NCBI GenBank assembly: GCA_027422505.1
Contig: JAPQWV010000660.1
Location: forward strand, 240,063-304,062
Reading direction: 5' to 3'
DNA: 64,000 nt
Origin: Craterostigma plantagineum
Lineage: Eukaryota > Streptophyta > Magnoliopsida > Lamiales > Linderniaceae
The notes below the pieces were generated by a model. The model was given only the letters and a program-made list of their open reading frames with translations, made no database searches and was not told where the DNA came from. The translations under genes were made by a program, and so were the position numbers. Position 1 is the stretch's first letter; every line of letters begins with the position of its first letter. Positions 33,665 to 47,508 of the stretch are shown here, piece after piece.

Positions 33665-36600
33665 ATGGATAAGCAGAATGCACTGGATTACATTAATCAG
33701 ATCTTTCCGACAGGTTTGCGAATTCTTCTCGTGTTGTGGGTTGCTGGTGTATAAGTTAGTATTCTATAAATTTTTTGTTTACGATATGCGTATGTATGTT
33801 TGCCCAATTGGGAAGTCAAAAAGAAATCAGTTGCTGCTGTGAAATGTTAGTGGGGAAATTTGGGCAGTGATGGGAGAAAATCGCAATTGAATTACTATCA
33901 GCTGCAGCCTTGATGCTCATTGGTGGGGAACTTGTTATCAGTGAGGCTTCAGGATATCATGCTATTCCCCTTTTCTTTTCTGTGATTGAGTGAGTTCATT
34001 ATCATTAGGTGAGTGTGAGAGGAAACTATTGAATCTAGGTCTAGTTGCTTCACATTGGTTAGTGTTCGAAAATAGAGCATGTTTGATTTTTCTTGGAGTT
34101 TGAAATGCTCCTGTCTGAGTTCATGTTATTTATCTTTCAATCGACTTCAATTCGAGAAAGTTCTGCTTCCACACTTATGGTTTAATAGGCCTCATTAAAC
34201 AACATTTCGTTCTGCTGCTTAGCAGTTGATCGAGTTGATTCCTGGTCAATCATTTTGGGTTTGGGCAGACACTAAGCTCGGTTTGATTTGTAAACCGGCT
34301 TGTGAGCCTTTTTGTGCGTGTGTTGGCATCATACTTGATTATGCACATGACTCGATTTTATTTCTGCAATTTTCTGATTTTGTTTGCGATGAAATGCTTC
34401 ATATGCCACTCGAATAATAATGAAAATGTCTGAATTGACCCTTTGTTAATGAACACGTAGAGGCATCACTATCTGGTGTGGAGCCCCTTATGCAGAAAAT
34501 ACAAAACGAAATTTGTAAAGTGGATGCTGAAATTTTAACGGCTGTTCGTCAGCAGGTTGGTATATTTCTTTAGCTGATATTATAAGATCATTGCAGCTCT
34601 ATAACTGTAGTCATTTGTTCCTGCTCTTGGTGAACAATAACTACTGAAATTACTATCCCAATTGTCATTTACTTGTTTAGCTCTCTCTTTAGACTTGGTA
34701 AATATAACTATTGAATTTCGTCGTTGATCTTCGTACACGTGTTTAACCCTCTCACTTTGCTCCAGATTTCGTACTGCATTTTGTTGATTGGTAACGTACT
34801 TGTCAGTGATTTTTTCCCCTTCTCTCACAGAGTAATTCAGGATCTAAGGCCCGAGAGGATCTTGCTGCAGCTACTTGTGCTGTTCAGGTTTTGTCATTCT
34901 TATTGATTTAATTTTTTTACAGACATGTTGGCTTTCATATCTATCAAGTGTAAAATGATACTTCTTCAACTCTGTGCTTCCACTGATTCCTTTATGTTGT
35001 AGGTGCTTCTTGCTTAATATGTTTTACCTTTTGAATAGGAACTCATTCACAAAATTCAAGAAATTAAAACCAAGGCGGAGCAAAGTGAAACGATGGTTCA
35101 GGAAATCTGCCGCGATATCAAGAAACTTGATTTCGCAAAGAAGCATATAACTACAACTATAACTGCCCTTCACCGTCTTACCATGCTAGGTTTGGCTTTA
35201 TGCTCTTAAACCTCTTGTAGTGCAATTTCAGATATAGTCATTCTAATTTTATTTGATCACAGCTGCTCTTGTAATTTGTATGGCTTCATATGCATCTTTT
35301 CATTTCCTTATTTCACTTCTTACTGCGTCTGTTACATGGGTAATCCTTATCCATACTGATGCCCATAATACCATGATTTGTTTTTAACATGTGGATTGTT
35401 ACAGACGTACAAATTCTCTCTAAAAGATGATGCTAGTCCTTTCTCGGTCATTTTTGGAAAAAAATGTTGTTGAACGTAGTGTGTCCTGCCGGTAGAGAAG
35501 GACAAGAATATGTAGACATGCTAAAGTTTTGATGATGAATATCTGGTGTTTGTTAGGTGCTGCAGATAATCATTTATTCTTGTCATTGTCACATGCTGTT
35601 GCGTTATGGTGCATGCTTGAAATTTCAATGATATTTGGTGATTTAATGCATCTCCGTTTCGCGACAGTCTCTGCTGTGGAGCAACTCCAAGTCATGGCTT
35701 CTAAAAGGCAATACAAGGAGGCAGCTGCGCAGCTAGAGGTATTAGTTATGATACTCACCAAAAATACATTAAGTTGATCAAATAAACACGCTTTCTCAGT
35801 TATGATATTCTATCATCTTGTGTATTTTGCTTGATGGAAACTTATTGTAGACATCATCGTGCTGCTCTATAACTGTCTGTTTTGCATGAATCACTTCAAT
35901 ATCAATAAACATGTGCACTGCTTTAGCAATTTGAATGATGACCAAGCCTACTTTACTATTCTATGATAATAAACATTCATACTTCTCGGCACAAATTGCA
36001 GGCTGTCAACCAGTTGTGCAGTCATTTTGAGGCTTATAGAGATATTCCGAAGATTACGGAGCTGAGGGACAAGTTTAAGAGCATTAAACAAATTCTAAAG
36101 TCACACGTGTTTTCTGATTTCTCCAGGTGTGCCAAAAAGCCATTTCTTTTCTAGTCACTTCAGCTGCTGTGATCTGTATATAAGTAAATTTTAAGAGTGA
36201 CAAACTAGTTTGTGTGTGCTTAGACAATACCGGTATTCCCTGTTCTTTTAATTGATATATTTTTTATATTTCCAAAGATTTTGTTGACTTACAAACGGGA
36301 AATGTTTCCTGATTTTCGTTTTACAGATGACATGAGTTCTGAAGTCATTCATTACACTTAATTTTTCTGTCTTGTGCATGCTCTTTTCAACTTAAGCTCT
36401 ATTATTAAATAGATCTCGGAGCCTTCATTAGTTTAAGCCGATTCTTCTTGTATTATGTTCATCGCACGAATACTGGTCATGCTCTAAAATTTATCCATAT
36501 AAAGCTGCATTTCCTCTTTTTTTTTTTTTTTTTTTTTTTTTATTAATTTAAGTCTCCTGTAACTTATTTTCCACAGCTTAGGTACAGGGAAAGAGACAGA

Positions 36601-39600
36601 GGACACTAATTTACTGCAGCAGTTGTCAGATGCATGCCTAGTTGTTGATGCTTTGGAGCCATCTGTCAGGGAAGAATTAGTGAAGAATTTTTGTAACCGA
36701 GAGCTTACATCATATCAACAAATTTTTGAGGGAGCCGGTCTGTTTACAGATTTCCTAATCATTTAAAAAGGTTTTCGAAGTTGAATTCATTCTCTAAAAT
36801 ATGATTGATTGTCTATAACATTATTTTTTTTAGAATTAGCAAAGCTTGATAAAACAGAAAGAAGGTATGCATGGATAAAGCGTCGACTTAGAACTAATGA
36901 GGAGATCTGGAAAGTATTTCCACCTTCATGGCATGTGCAGTATCTTCTTTGCATCCAGTTCTGCAAGTTAACAAGGTTGGAAATTCTCTTTTAATCAACT
37001 ATAGATTGTATTTGGTGAAAATGAAACATCTTTCTCTTGTTATGACCCACACTTTCTTCCGTCTTCCGTCCTGTGGTTTTTCTGCCATTTTTTCGGTTAT
37101 AGGATTTTTTAACTAATTAGTACGATTCATCAAAATCTAACCGATGCACATTACTTCTTCGTGATAGCAATTTCTTAGGTCAAAGAATTTCTGGATGCCT
37201 ATCTGATCATTTTTAACATTCTACGGCATTTTTCAGGACACAAATTGTTGAGATCCTCAGCAATCTTAAAGAAAAGCCTGATGTTGGAACACTGTTATTG
37301 GTAATTTCCTGATTCTTGTCTAGATGAATGCTTTCGCCTCTCGTTTGAACTGTAAGAAAATGTTTCCCTCTAAGGTCTCTACTAGTGGAATTGTAGTCAA
37401 CTCATGCTTCTTGTGTTCGTCAGCATTCATCTTACGTTGTGCTTCGTCAGCATTCATCTTACGTTGTGCAATGCACACAACCTATGTCCATCTTTTATAA
37501 TCTTTTATGGCCGGAACTTTATTTTCAGTCTGGGTTGCCTGTACTTCAAAATTGATATTGCTGAAGATATTATTGTTCTAATTTAAACTTTTCTGTTCAG
37601 CTTGCGGAAGACTGGTAATCTTTTAAATTGCACATTTTCCGCATGCATCTTTATATGTCTGTATAAGCCTGTGAAGCATTATTATCTGTTATTAGCAACG
37701 AACGGTCACCATTCTGTCTTCCTAATAGTTATTTGTGACTGGTTTTACCTTGGTTTGTTATAATGTTTGATTGCTGCTTCCAGGCTTTGCAGCGGACTCT
37801 GGAGTTCGAAGAAGAATTAGCAGAAAAATTTGGTGGTGGAAGTCGTAATAGAGAACTGGGAAGTGATATTGGGGAAGATAAGCCAGAAAACAGCAATCAG
37901 ATTGTTTCAGATATTCGAAAGAAATATGAGAAAAAGCTCGCTGTACATAACGGAAGTGAGAATGAGGCAAGACTACGTTACTGGTCTACCTAGTTAATGC
38001 TTTCCCTAATTAACTTAGCATGAGTTTAAAAGTCCACTTTCCTCACTCTCTCATTAACCTATTTTGCTTACTTTCAGGAGCAAGATGGCCTCAAAGATTT
38101 GTCCGTGCCTGGTGCTGGGGTAAGTTAGGATGTTCGCTTATTTTTGTGTGTCCCTGACTCGTGATTCAACTTGCATTACATTACGCTTATCCACTCAATA
38201 TGTCTGTCGTGAATTAGCCCTATATTGTTATTGAGCTAGTAACTCACCTGAATAAAAATCAAAGATATATAAAGGATACTCTCATGACTAACAAAAATGA
38301 TAAAACAATCTATAATGTTCATCCGTTCTATGTAAGCCTACCACTTCTTTTTGCGGAGGTTTCTATTTAAGCATACCGCTTGATTCTTTTGCGGATTAGT
38401 AAAGAAATTCGATATAATCTATGCTGATTGACTGAACTTGATCTACGACAGTTCAATTTTCGAGGAATAATTTCGCCATGCTTTGAACCATACCTGATGG
38501 TATATGTGGAGCTCGAAGAAAAGACCCTAATGGAACATTTAGAGAAACTCGTCCAGGTTTGGAAAAACAGTGTGCCTGCATGTCTTGGTGGTCCTCCACG
38601 TTCACGCTGCACTAACCGTATCTTCTGTTTCAGGAAGAAACATGGGATATTGATGAGGGAAGTCAGACCAATATATTATCAAGTAGCATGCAGGTGATAG
38701 ACTGGAATTTTTACTTGGTTATGATGATGATGTAAAGCACTTTAATACTAAACATTCTTCTTTTCTGAAGGCGTTTTTAATAATTAGGAGGAGCTTGAAG
38801 AGATGCAGTGCTTTGACGAAGAACCAAACATTATTTAATTTGTTTAAGGTATGGATTCCAGTTTTATGTTGGTACTCTACCCTGCATAAGTTATGATGTT
38901 GCCATGTTTAAATAAGAGTTCAACATAGTGCCGCAACTCTCCCATTTTGGTGACCTATGTTTACAATATAAGTTTCTCTAGTCTAAATCTAGCAAGCATG
39001 GAGGGTTACGACTGGCTTCACTCGATTTCTGCTTGTGTGCTTTTAGAGCCAATTTATGTCACAATATAAACAAAACTTATGAATTGTATAAAGATAATAA
39101 ATAGTGGAAGGAGAAGGTTGAGTTCTGGTTTTTACAAAATTTTATACATCCTGCTTTCTCTATACCCATTGGACATTGAAGATCAGCATGAATTATGGCT
39201 CCCTTTGTTTTATAGGCATTAGTGATTCTTTGTTTTGAGTAATGAGTATGTTGGCGTAACTTGTGGATGAAAAGAATTACACAATGCGCGTTGAGGAATT
39301 AGTTCCTTTGTATACGAATCACACCTCGATTACTTTTGAAACAGGTATTTCAAAGAATTCTTAAAGCTTATGCAACAAAGCTTTTTGCTAAACTGCCAAA
39401 GGGTGGCACAGGGATTGTGGCTGCTGCTACAGGAATGGATGGTCAAATAAAGGTTCATGTTTATACTTTATGTTACGCTGTCTATTTTGGTATTTTTATC
39501 TATATGGTCTCATGAAGTAGTTTTTCATATGCTTGCACTCTCATCTGTTTTGCAGACATCGGACAGAGATGAACGTGTGATCTGTTATATTGTTAACACA

Positions 39601-41540
39601 GCTGAATATTGCCACAAAACGGTTGGTTTTCTAACATTATTCATCTATATGCAGTCTGTTAATTTCAACTATATGACATTATCAGGATCTATTTCTTGTT
39701 TTTGAACTACTTGTTCCCCTTTGTTATATGAACCTGCTTTTATATTTCTGTAGGCAGGTGAATTGGCTGAGAATGTGTCTAAAATAGTTGATCCTCAATT
39801 TGTAGACAGAATCGACATGTCTGAAGTACAGGTAGATAATGTTTTTCTTTTTCGTCCTTGAAAAACAATCCTTCCGATCGCCTTCCATTTGTAATAGAAC
39901 ATACTCCACCACTCTGTGTTTCCAGGATGAGTTTTCAGCAGTTATTACAAAAGCATTGGTAACTCTTGTACATGGTATAGAAACTAAATTCGATGCTGAA
40001 ATGGCAGCTATGACACGGGTTCCTTGGGGCACACTTGAAAGTGTCGGTGATCAATCAGAGTAAGATGGAATATCTGTTTGCATGTTTGTTGTCAAGTTTC
40101 CCGATATGGCTGTTTTTTTTATTTCATGGGATATATATCCTTGCAGGTATGTTAATAACATAAATACAATTCTGAATGCTAGCATTCCTGTGCTTGGAAG
40201 GCTTCTTTCTCCCATATATTTCCAGTTCTTTCTTGATAAGGTAAAATATTATGATTAAAACATACATCTCTCCCTGTATTGAAAAAAGAAGATCCTTTTA
40301 ACTATTTGCACAATTGATCACGTTTTTTGTAATATTTGCAGCTTGCATCGTCGCTCGCACCACGGTTTTACCTCAATATATTCAAATGCAAGCAAATCTC
40401 GGAAACTGGAGCCCAGCAAGTATTTGTTCATTTATTTTTGCTCTCGTAGGAATCACGAACATAATCGAAATCGTTCTGATCATATTGATCTAATGTGTAT
40501 GGCTGCAGATGCTGTTGGATACGCAAGCTATAAAAACAATACTTCTTGACATCCCTTCACTTGGAAAGCAGGTAATTCCACAGTTTCATTAGAATTGACA
40601 GCTCTGCTAGAGTTTTGCGAATTAGCAGTTAGTTCCCCACAAGTCATATTATATTAACTGTTTCGTTTGTATCCTTGGGACAGTCATCTGCTGGTGACGG
40701 CTACGCAAAATTCGTTAGCCGTGAAATGAGTAAAGCTGAAGCATTGCTGAAGGTATTAACCATACAACTCTCCCATGTCTTCTCGATCCGCGAAACTCAT
40801 TTGATTCGGTTACGCTTAACAGTTGTCTGTTCCAAGTTCAGGTCATATTATCGCCGGTCGACTCTGTGGCCGATACATGTTGTGCTCTACTCCCAGAGGG
40901 CACACCTTCAGAATTCCAGCGAATTTTGGATCTAAAGGTAGTTAGTCCCTTCCTTAGACATCATATCATATCGATTCCCATTACTCTGCACTTGCAAACT
41001 AAAATGCAAGATCATGACTTCATTCCCGAATCTCCAATTTTTTTTCCTCCTGCGTAAGCTGGTCTGATTCCAATAATGGAGAAAATATTTTTCGGGAAAC
41101 TCGTAAATAGTTTTTGGCATAATATATGTAACCTCCTCAACTCAATTGTCATCCATCAAATGCTTGGCTTCAATCGCCATATACTTTTTCTCGTTGTGGA
41201 TATTTTTTTGCTCATTTTGCGAAAATAATTCCAGGGCCTCAAAAGAGTCGACCAGCAAAGCATTTTAGACGATTATAACAAACGTGGAGCGGGAACTTAT
41301 CAACAAGCCGTAAAACCGAGCATGGGCACCACCACGACGGTCGCATCTGTGTTGGCTTCAGCTAATAATAATACATCTTCGACGCCCGCAATAATCCCCT
41401 TGAAGGAAGAACTCGTCGCAAGAGCAGCTGCATTAGGCAGAGGTGCGGCCACGACTGGGATTCGTAGAATATTAGCTCTGACCGAGTCAACTACCAAAGA
41501 TCGGAAAGACGGACCATTTAGGAAGCTCTTCACTGGCTGA
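33665..41540 (+). CDS. VPS53: VPS53, GARP/EARP tethering complex subunit
   Basis: Twenty-four exons starting 33665-33713 ([16 protein letters not shown]), 34461-34555, 34831-34887, 35039-35189, 35668-35738, 36002-36126, 36577-36737, 36834-36975, 37237-37300, 37784-37966, 38078-38119, 38452-38556, 38634-38693, 38771-38848, 39345-39452, 39556-39621, 39754-39831, 39926-40059, 40147-40240, 40342-40419, 40509-40571, 40684-40752, 40842-40937 and 41235-41540. The total is 2475 nt, 824 aa, with every junction in frame. An N-terminal coiled-coil Vps53 domain ([32 protein letters not shown]) is followed by conserved [17 protein letters not shown] and [22 protein letters not shown] tethers endosome-derived vesicles at the trans-Golgi; the Arabidopsis gene is HIT1, needed for heat and osmotic tolerance. 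Intron 10 (after 37966) has a GC donor. Confidence 0.96.
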
Positions 41541-41648
41541 CTGACAACAATCATGCAATGTGAGTTGATGATCATGTACTTGCTGGTTTTCAATATTCTT
41601 TTACTCGATATTTTGATTTTGTTTCGTACACTCTTCTCCAAAACAGGG

Positions 41649-41744
41649 TTTTCTTCTTCTTCTTCTTCTTCTTCTTCTTCTTCTTCTTCTTCTTCTTCTT
41701 CTTCTTCTTCTTCTTCTTCTTCTTCTTCTTCTTCTTCTTCTTCT
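41649..41744. repeat. (TTC)n microsatellite, ~32 units
   Basis: A pure TTC run of about 95 bp just after VPS53, ending in CTCTCT and a poly-T. It may lie in the 3' UTR. The Ser-run frame across it is not a gene. Confidence 0.95.
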
Positions 41745-41857
41745 CTCTCTTTTTTTTTTTGTTTTTAAATTTGCCTATACAGAGACTTTGAGCTGAGGAC
41801 TTTGTATCTATAGAACATCGATTTCAATTTTTCCGAGCAAGGTATCGGACTAAACAG

Positions 41858-42480
41858 GCATCCTGCGGGCCAAATTATTCAAAGCCCGCGGGCCCATTAA
41901 GGCACATAAAGCCTGTTCGGCAGCTATTTAAGGTAGGCCCATTAAGCCTATTTGACATCTCTTTTAGACAGGCCCGTTAAGGCCCACCACGCTTAATTTG
42001 ACATCTATTTTAAATGGGCCTGTTTTGACATCTAATGTACACAGGCCCGTTAAGAAAGGCCCATTGGTCCTGTCTTGACATCTAGTTTACACAGGCCCGT
42101 AAAGGCCCATTATGCTTATCTCGGCCTTTTTTAGACAGGCCCGTTTTGGCCCATTAGGCCTGTTTTGACATCTAGTCTATACAGCCCTTTATGGCCCATT
42201 AGGCCTGTTTCGCAACTAGTCTATACAGGCCGTTAAGGAAGGGCCATTAGGCCTGTTAGGCATAATTGAAGTGAGGCCCGTTGAGGCCCATTAGGACTGT
42301 TCGATTCGAGTTTGACAGACCCGTTTAGGCCCATTAGGCCTGTTTTAACAACTACTTTACTCAGTGCCATTTAGGCCCATTGGGCCTATTTGACATCTAG
42401 TTTTTAGAGGCTCGTTTGACATAATTGTTATGCCCATTAGGCATGTTTCGACATCTAGTTTAAACAGGCCCGTTTGTCAA
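41858..42480. repeat. degenerate GGCCCATTAGGCCTG tandem array
   Basis: About ten degenerate units of roughly 50-65 bp built on AGGCCCATTAGGCCTGTTT, GACATCTAGTTTA and CACAGGCCCGTTA. Each unit contains short GGCC palindromes. No inverted ends or target duplication found, so I call it a repeat array rather than an element. Confidence 0.8.
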
Positions 42481-43029
42481 GCAAAAAATAACGTGCTGGA
42501 ATAAAAATAAACCAAACCCTAATTACATTAGTACCATTAATTAATATTATCCACCCTAATATGAAAAAGCAAACGGGCCACCCACCAGCCCAGCATAGCA
42601 TTTTTCCCTATTACATGAAACAGCTGACGAACAAAAGTAAACGGTAAAAAAGGATGACGAGCCAGCCAATAGAAAAACGTCGTCCATAGACACCACACAA
42701 GCACATAAGGAGGCATATAAAGTAAATAAACAGATTGCAGTTAAGATCCCCAAAATGAATGACAAATAGCGAAAAAGATAAGGATAGCAAGAGAACGTGA
42801 GAGACAAGGAATAGTACATTGGCTGGTGGCTGGGAGAAGGATTCTTCTCCTTGTTGGAATAATATATCCAAAGGACAACTCTTAATAAATCCCATTTATA
42901 TAAATATTCACGTCCTTCATACTCAAACGAAGCTGAAGAATGCAGCAATTTCTCACCCGTGTCTATCAAGAATATCTCTCTCGGCTACAATTTGCAGGAT
43001 TCTTTTGTTTCATTTGAAGCTCTGATCTA

Positions 43030-45595
43030 TTACTTCAATAGCACTTTCCCAATCTTCCTCACGTAGACAAATAAGGACCACATTGAGAGCCATGCTGATA
43101 GGTAGAGCAACGCTACCCCAGAAGACACAAGTGCTCCTGCACCAGCAAGGCTATAGAGAGAAGAAGCCTTCATTCTAACAATCAAAATATTAACTTGGGA
43201 AATGTACTTGCCGAAAATTAAAAATCAAACCTTTCATCTCTGACAGCCAAAAGGATTGTTAATGCAGTCATTTGTGTAGCAGTTTTCCATTTCCCCAAAC
43301 TATTAACTGCAACAGCCTGACAAATACATTTGGAGAAAGTGTGCGTTTGAGAAACAAGGATGACCATCTTTTTGGATCAGTCAACGAAATTGACAAACTT
43401 ATACAAGCTGTCCGTATTGACCTCTAAAAGCTTTTTGTCCTGAGAAGCAGCCCATTCCCTAACTGCGGACATAGTTATCTACAATCAAGTAAAAGAATAG
43501 CGTCAGAGAAGGTTGAGTACTTACCCGTACCAAAAAATAACAGATTTGTTAGTCATCTAACATTGTGAGCAATACCCTTTACCCAAAAAATGGCCCTGAT
43601 ACCAATTGTTTCGAGCCTTCTAAGTAATGAGATGACTTATTCCTTACTGAATGAGAAAACTATCAGGCCTTACCTCTCTCCCTATTATGGCAATTGCGGG
43701 CACATTTAATAGCCACGGCACTTGTCCAAAACCACCAGCTTCAAGAGGCCTAGTACATAAAAGGATCAATGCAGTCGCTACCATAAGCTGCATCATAAGA
43801 AATCGATCAGTAATTTTTATCCGTAAAGTTATTGCATACTTTGTCTTTTATTAAATCATAATATATCATATTCGAAACTGGTAGATCATATTAACATCTA
43901 CATAAAAGATGTATAAAGATTACATATTGAGTCTCTCACTATGTGAGACAAGACAATGTTCCGGTTAAAAGTATTCATGACAAAGGGTTTATTTTGGTAA
44001 AGCATTGTTTTTATCTGTGCAGTTTACTTACCCCTATCAACTATAACAAATATATCCATGAATTCACAACTTATATCTCACAAAATAAGAAATTAGTACA
44101 TTTTTAACACATTAAATCGAAAATTTTCTCTGTTTTCAGTACTCTCTACCCAACGTTTAGTTGTAATCATTTTTAGTTATAATATCTTCTCCTAATATGA
44201 CAAGATAGAGACAAGTAATCACACTGTAAGGCTGCAAGTAGTGTACCTTATCCGCCACGGGATCCAAAAATGCACCAAATGGAGTTCCTGACTTCATCTA
44301 GTAAACAAAAATTCCAGTGAGATTATGTAACTAGACAAAATTAATGAACTTGACAAGTATTAAAGCAGCACCTTACGAGCTAGGTATCCATCAAGCCAAT
44401 CTGTAACGGCTGCAGCAATGAAGATTCCAGTTGTGAGAGTTGGTCCCCACCAACACTCAACATAAAAGGCTATCAAACAACAAAAAAACAGAGTATCAAC
44501 TAGTGTGGGAAATAGAGGGCTAAATGTAATCACACCAACAAATGCAGCTCCGCTGAGCAAAGATATATAGCCTTCATGCAAAAGACTGAAAAATGAGGAG
44601 GATTCAAACTTAAATCACAACAAAAGTGAATAGGGAAGAAAAAGACTCAAAACCCTCACATTGGAGGACAACACAACAAAGTATATGGTTACAATCATCT
44701 GTTCTGCATATTTTACTTGAAATGTAATAAAGATTTTGAGCATTATCAACTCCATGTATCTAAGAAAGAACAATATGAAAGTCCTACTATCAAAGAAAAT
44801 GTGCAAGACATTTGAGAACCATCTCAGTTCGAGGTGATGACTCGGGCAATACTGTTAATATAGAGACACAGCAAAACTGTATAAAACAAAAAACTACATA
44901 AATTGCCCGAACGTACGTATATGAAAGACATAAGTATCGTATATCATCAACCATTAAACCTAACGGATCACATGCAATCTACAGGTTAAAATATCACAAA
45001 AATGCAACCGCGTACGCAAAACATGATAATTAACAATGGCGATGCAAGGTCCGGCAATCAATGTCCGGAAAGTACAGCATTATTGTTCCGATATGCATTT
45101 CTAACCAAAAAGCACGGACAGTCTGCTAATCAAACGAAATAACCGAACAAAAAACAAAATCAACGAAACAAATGCGGAGTCCTAACACACACCACCGACA
45201 AGAAGAGGCACAGCCACGACGCGTCCGATCGTCAGTATATTCGGCAGCGTGAGAATCTTCGTCGGCGGCTTCTCGCGGTGGTTCTGCGGCGGAGGCACGT
45301 CGGAGCCGTAGCCGTTCGCGGTAGCTCCCATTCGCGAGCCCTCGGTATTATCGCGGCTGAAACTACGGTTCTGCCCTCGGGTTCTAAACCCCGCCGCGCA
45401 AAATCGGACTTCCCGGAAATTCCGGGGCAATTGTACGGCGCTTGGGAATGTACTTCGCGGGGTTTGGATGTATCCGATCCGCAGAATCGGCGGCTTAGAA
45501 TCGACGGTAGAGGAAACTGTACGGAGAAATTTGCGAGAGCAGAAAATTGTGGTTGAATGAACGAGTCTTACGGATGCTGTTGTTGGCAATGGCAT
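43030..45595 (-). CDS. PGPS1: phosphatidylglycerophosphate synthase
   Basis: Seven exons: 45595-45193, 44469-44372, 44297-44247, 43787-43674, 43478-43422, 43316-43231, 43174-43030; 317 aa, phases consistent. I start at 45595 (MPLPTTASVRL), since the ATG at 45658 only adds a non-conserved stretch. A long N-terminal extension rich in Ser, Arg and Pro is a plastid/mitochondrial targeting sequence. The CDP-alcohol phosphotransferase signature is complete: D158-x2-D161-G-x2-A-R-x8-G-x3-D179-x3-D183 in DWLDGYLARK and FGAFLDPVADK. The enzyme joins CDP-diacylglycerol and glycerol-3-phosphate to form PGP, the committed step to phosphatidylglycerol (thylakoids) and cardiolipin. Several hydrophobic helices follow the motif, as in the family. 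Confidence 0.95.
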
Positions 45596-46239
45596 CGTTC
45601 GTTCTTTTTTAGTTTTAGGATCGAAGCGAAACGGCCGAAGAGAGTAAAAAAGTAACAAAAATTATACATATGGGCTCCCCATTTTCCTTTATCGAGGAAA
45701 ATGAATATTACATCTTGGTCCAACATTTATGGCGAATTCTATACAAGTCCCTAGATTTTACCTTACAATGCGAAATGGTACCATTTTATTATGCAGCACA
45801 CCTCATGTAATGGAATGTATTACTTGCAGCAAACACGCCATTCACTTGCAACAACAAAACCAGAAATTCTCATGTCGTAAGTCGTGATACATGAAAATAA
45901 TACAGAATTCACAAACATCATGGGACATAACAAACATATATAAGAGGTACCTTAGAAAAGAAAGAATACGAATGCTACTGAAAGGAAAACTCTACAGAGA
46001 ATCAACATGATGCGTTGCAGGTAATCTCTGTCTTTTTTTTTTCATTTTTTCTTGTATTTTCATCACAAAGCGAAAATGACAAAGACGACGTGAGGCATAG
46101 TCATCTTCATGATCTACAATAGAAGAAACAATTTCTTGTCCTTCCTACCTCAAAAGTGACCCCATAATCTAGCACTTGCACAAAGTTGAGTTTGTCCCTT
46201 CTTCGTTTCTCCTCCATGTAACTATTCCGTAGTTTGTTA
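45596..46239. other. PGPS promoter and PBL 3' UTR region
   Basis: No extra gene. The half near 45600 is the PGPS upstream side; the half near 46240 is downstream of the kinase stop. Confidence 0.45.
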
Positions 46240-47445
46240 TTACCTTTGCTCCCTTCGCATTCTTGGAGTAGAGGAGCCCGAGTTTGTGGTAAACTTCTGC
46301 CCCGCCGACTGTGTTTGTGGTTCGTACCTTTGAGAAGCGAGATATGATAGTGCTGTGACCACATCAGCCATTAAAGGTCTCATATTTGGCTGCTCTTGGA
46401 CGCACATCGCTGCAACTGCAAGAGCTTGGTAGAGCCCTCGGGCTGGATATTGTCCTTGAAGCATTGGATCTGCCATTTGCGAGAATTTCCTACGGTCTTT
46501 GAATAATGGCCTAGCCTGCAAACCATGATAATATGGGACGATGTGTCAACAATTACATCAGAATACGTAAGAGAATAGAAATAAAACGAACCCATGCTAC
46601 AAGATTGTGCTCGCCAGCAGCTCTAGTATCATCGATGGCTCTTCGACCAGTAATGATTTCCAAAAGGACAACTCCAAAGCTATAAACATCAGATTTCAAA
46701 GTGAGTTGTCCAGTCATAGCGTACTCAGGGGCACAATATCCATATGTCCCCATAACTCTTGTAGAAACGTGTGTCTTATCACCGACTGGTCCTAATTTGG
46801 CCAACCCAAAATCGGACAGCTTTGGGTGATATTCTTCGTCTAACAATATATTTGAGCATTTCAAATCTCGATATATGACAGGGGGATTTGCTTTATCGTG
46901 CAGATATTCTAATCCCTTTGCTGCGCCCGCAGCTATTTTCATCCTTGTATTCCAGTCGAGGCGATTCCTTCCTGCTGAAAGATCTATGACGTAGAAGCAG
47001 AAAGAAGTTAAGAATGAATGTGATGATGATGAGTTGGCCGATGCTCAAGATATGAAGAAATGAGTGAAGTTCTGTGTCATGTATATACCGTGTAAGTGGT
47101 CTTCTAATGATCCTAATGGCATGTATTCGTATACCAAGAGCCTTTGATCGCCATCAGCGCAATAGCCGATTAAGTTAACCAAGTTGGGATGATGAAGTAG
47201 ACTTAACATCAGTACTTCGACGAGAAATTCTCGGTTCCCTTGCAAACCATTACGGTCGAGTTGCTTTATAGCAACTACCTGAAAGAAAAAAGATATATAC
47301 TTATTTGAGTTTGGCACACCTTGGCTTTGCATTGATACTGATCTTATTTTGACGACTTCATAGAAGCTCATAACCATGACATCTTTCCCAAAATACGAGT
47401 AAGCTCATAAATACTAAATATAGCAGCAGCAGCAGCATCTCTCTA

Positions 47446-47508
<63 letters not shown>

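Larger units (their letters stand above)
41541..43029. other. 3' flank of VPS53 and PGPS with two tandem repeats
   Basis: Convergent 3' ends meet here. Besides the (TTC)n and GGCC arrays listed separately, 42490-43029 has no recognisable gene and includes the PGPS 3' UTR. Confidence 0.45.

Noticed and set aside
41553..41768. Frame coding a run of ~32 serines
   Set aside because: It is only the (TTC)n microsatellite translated; no conserved sequence around it.
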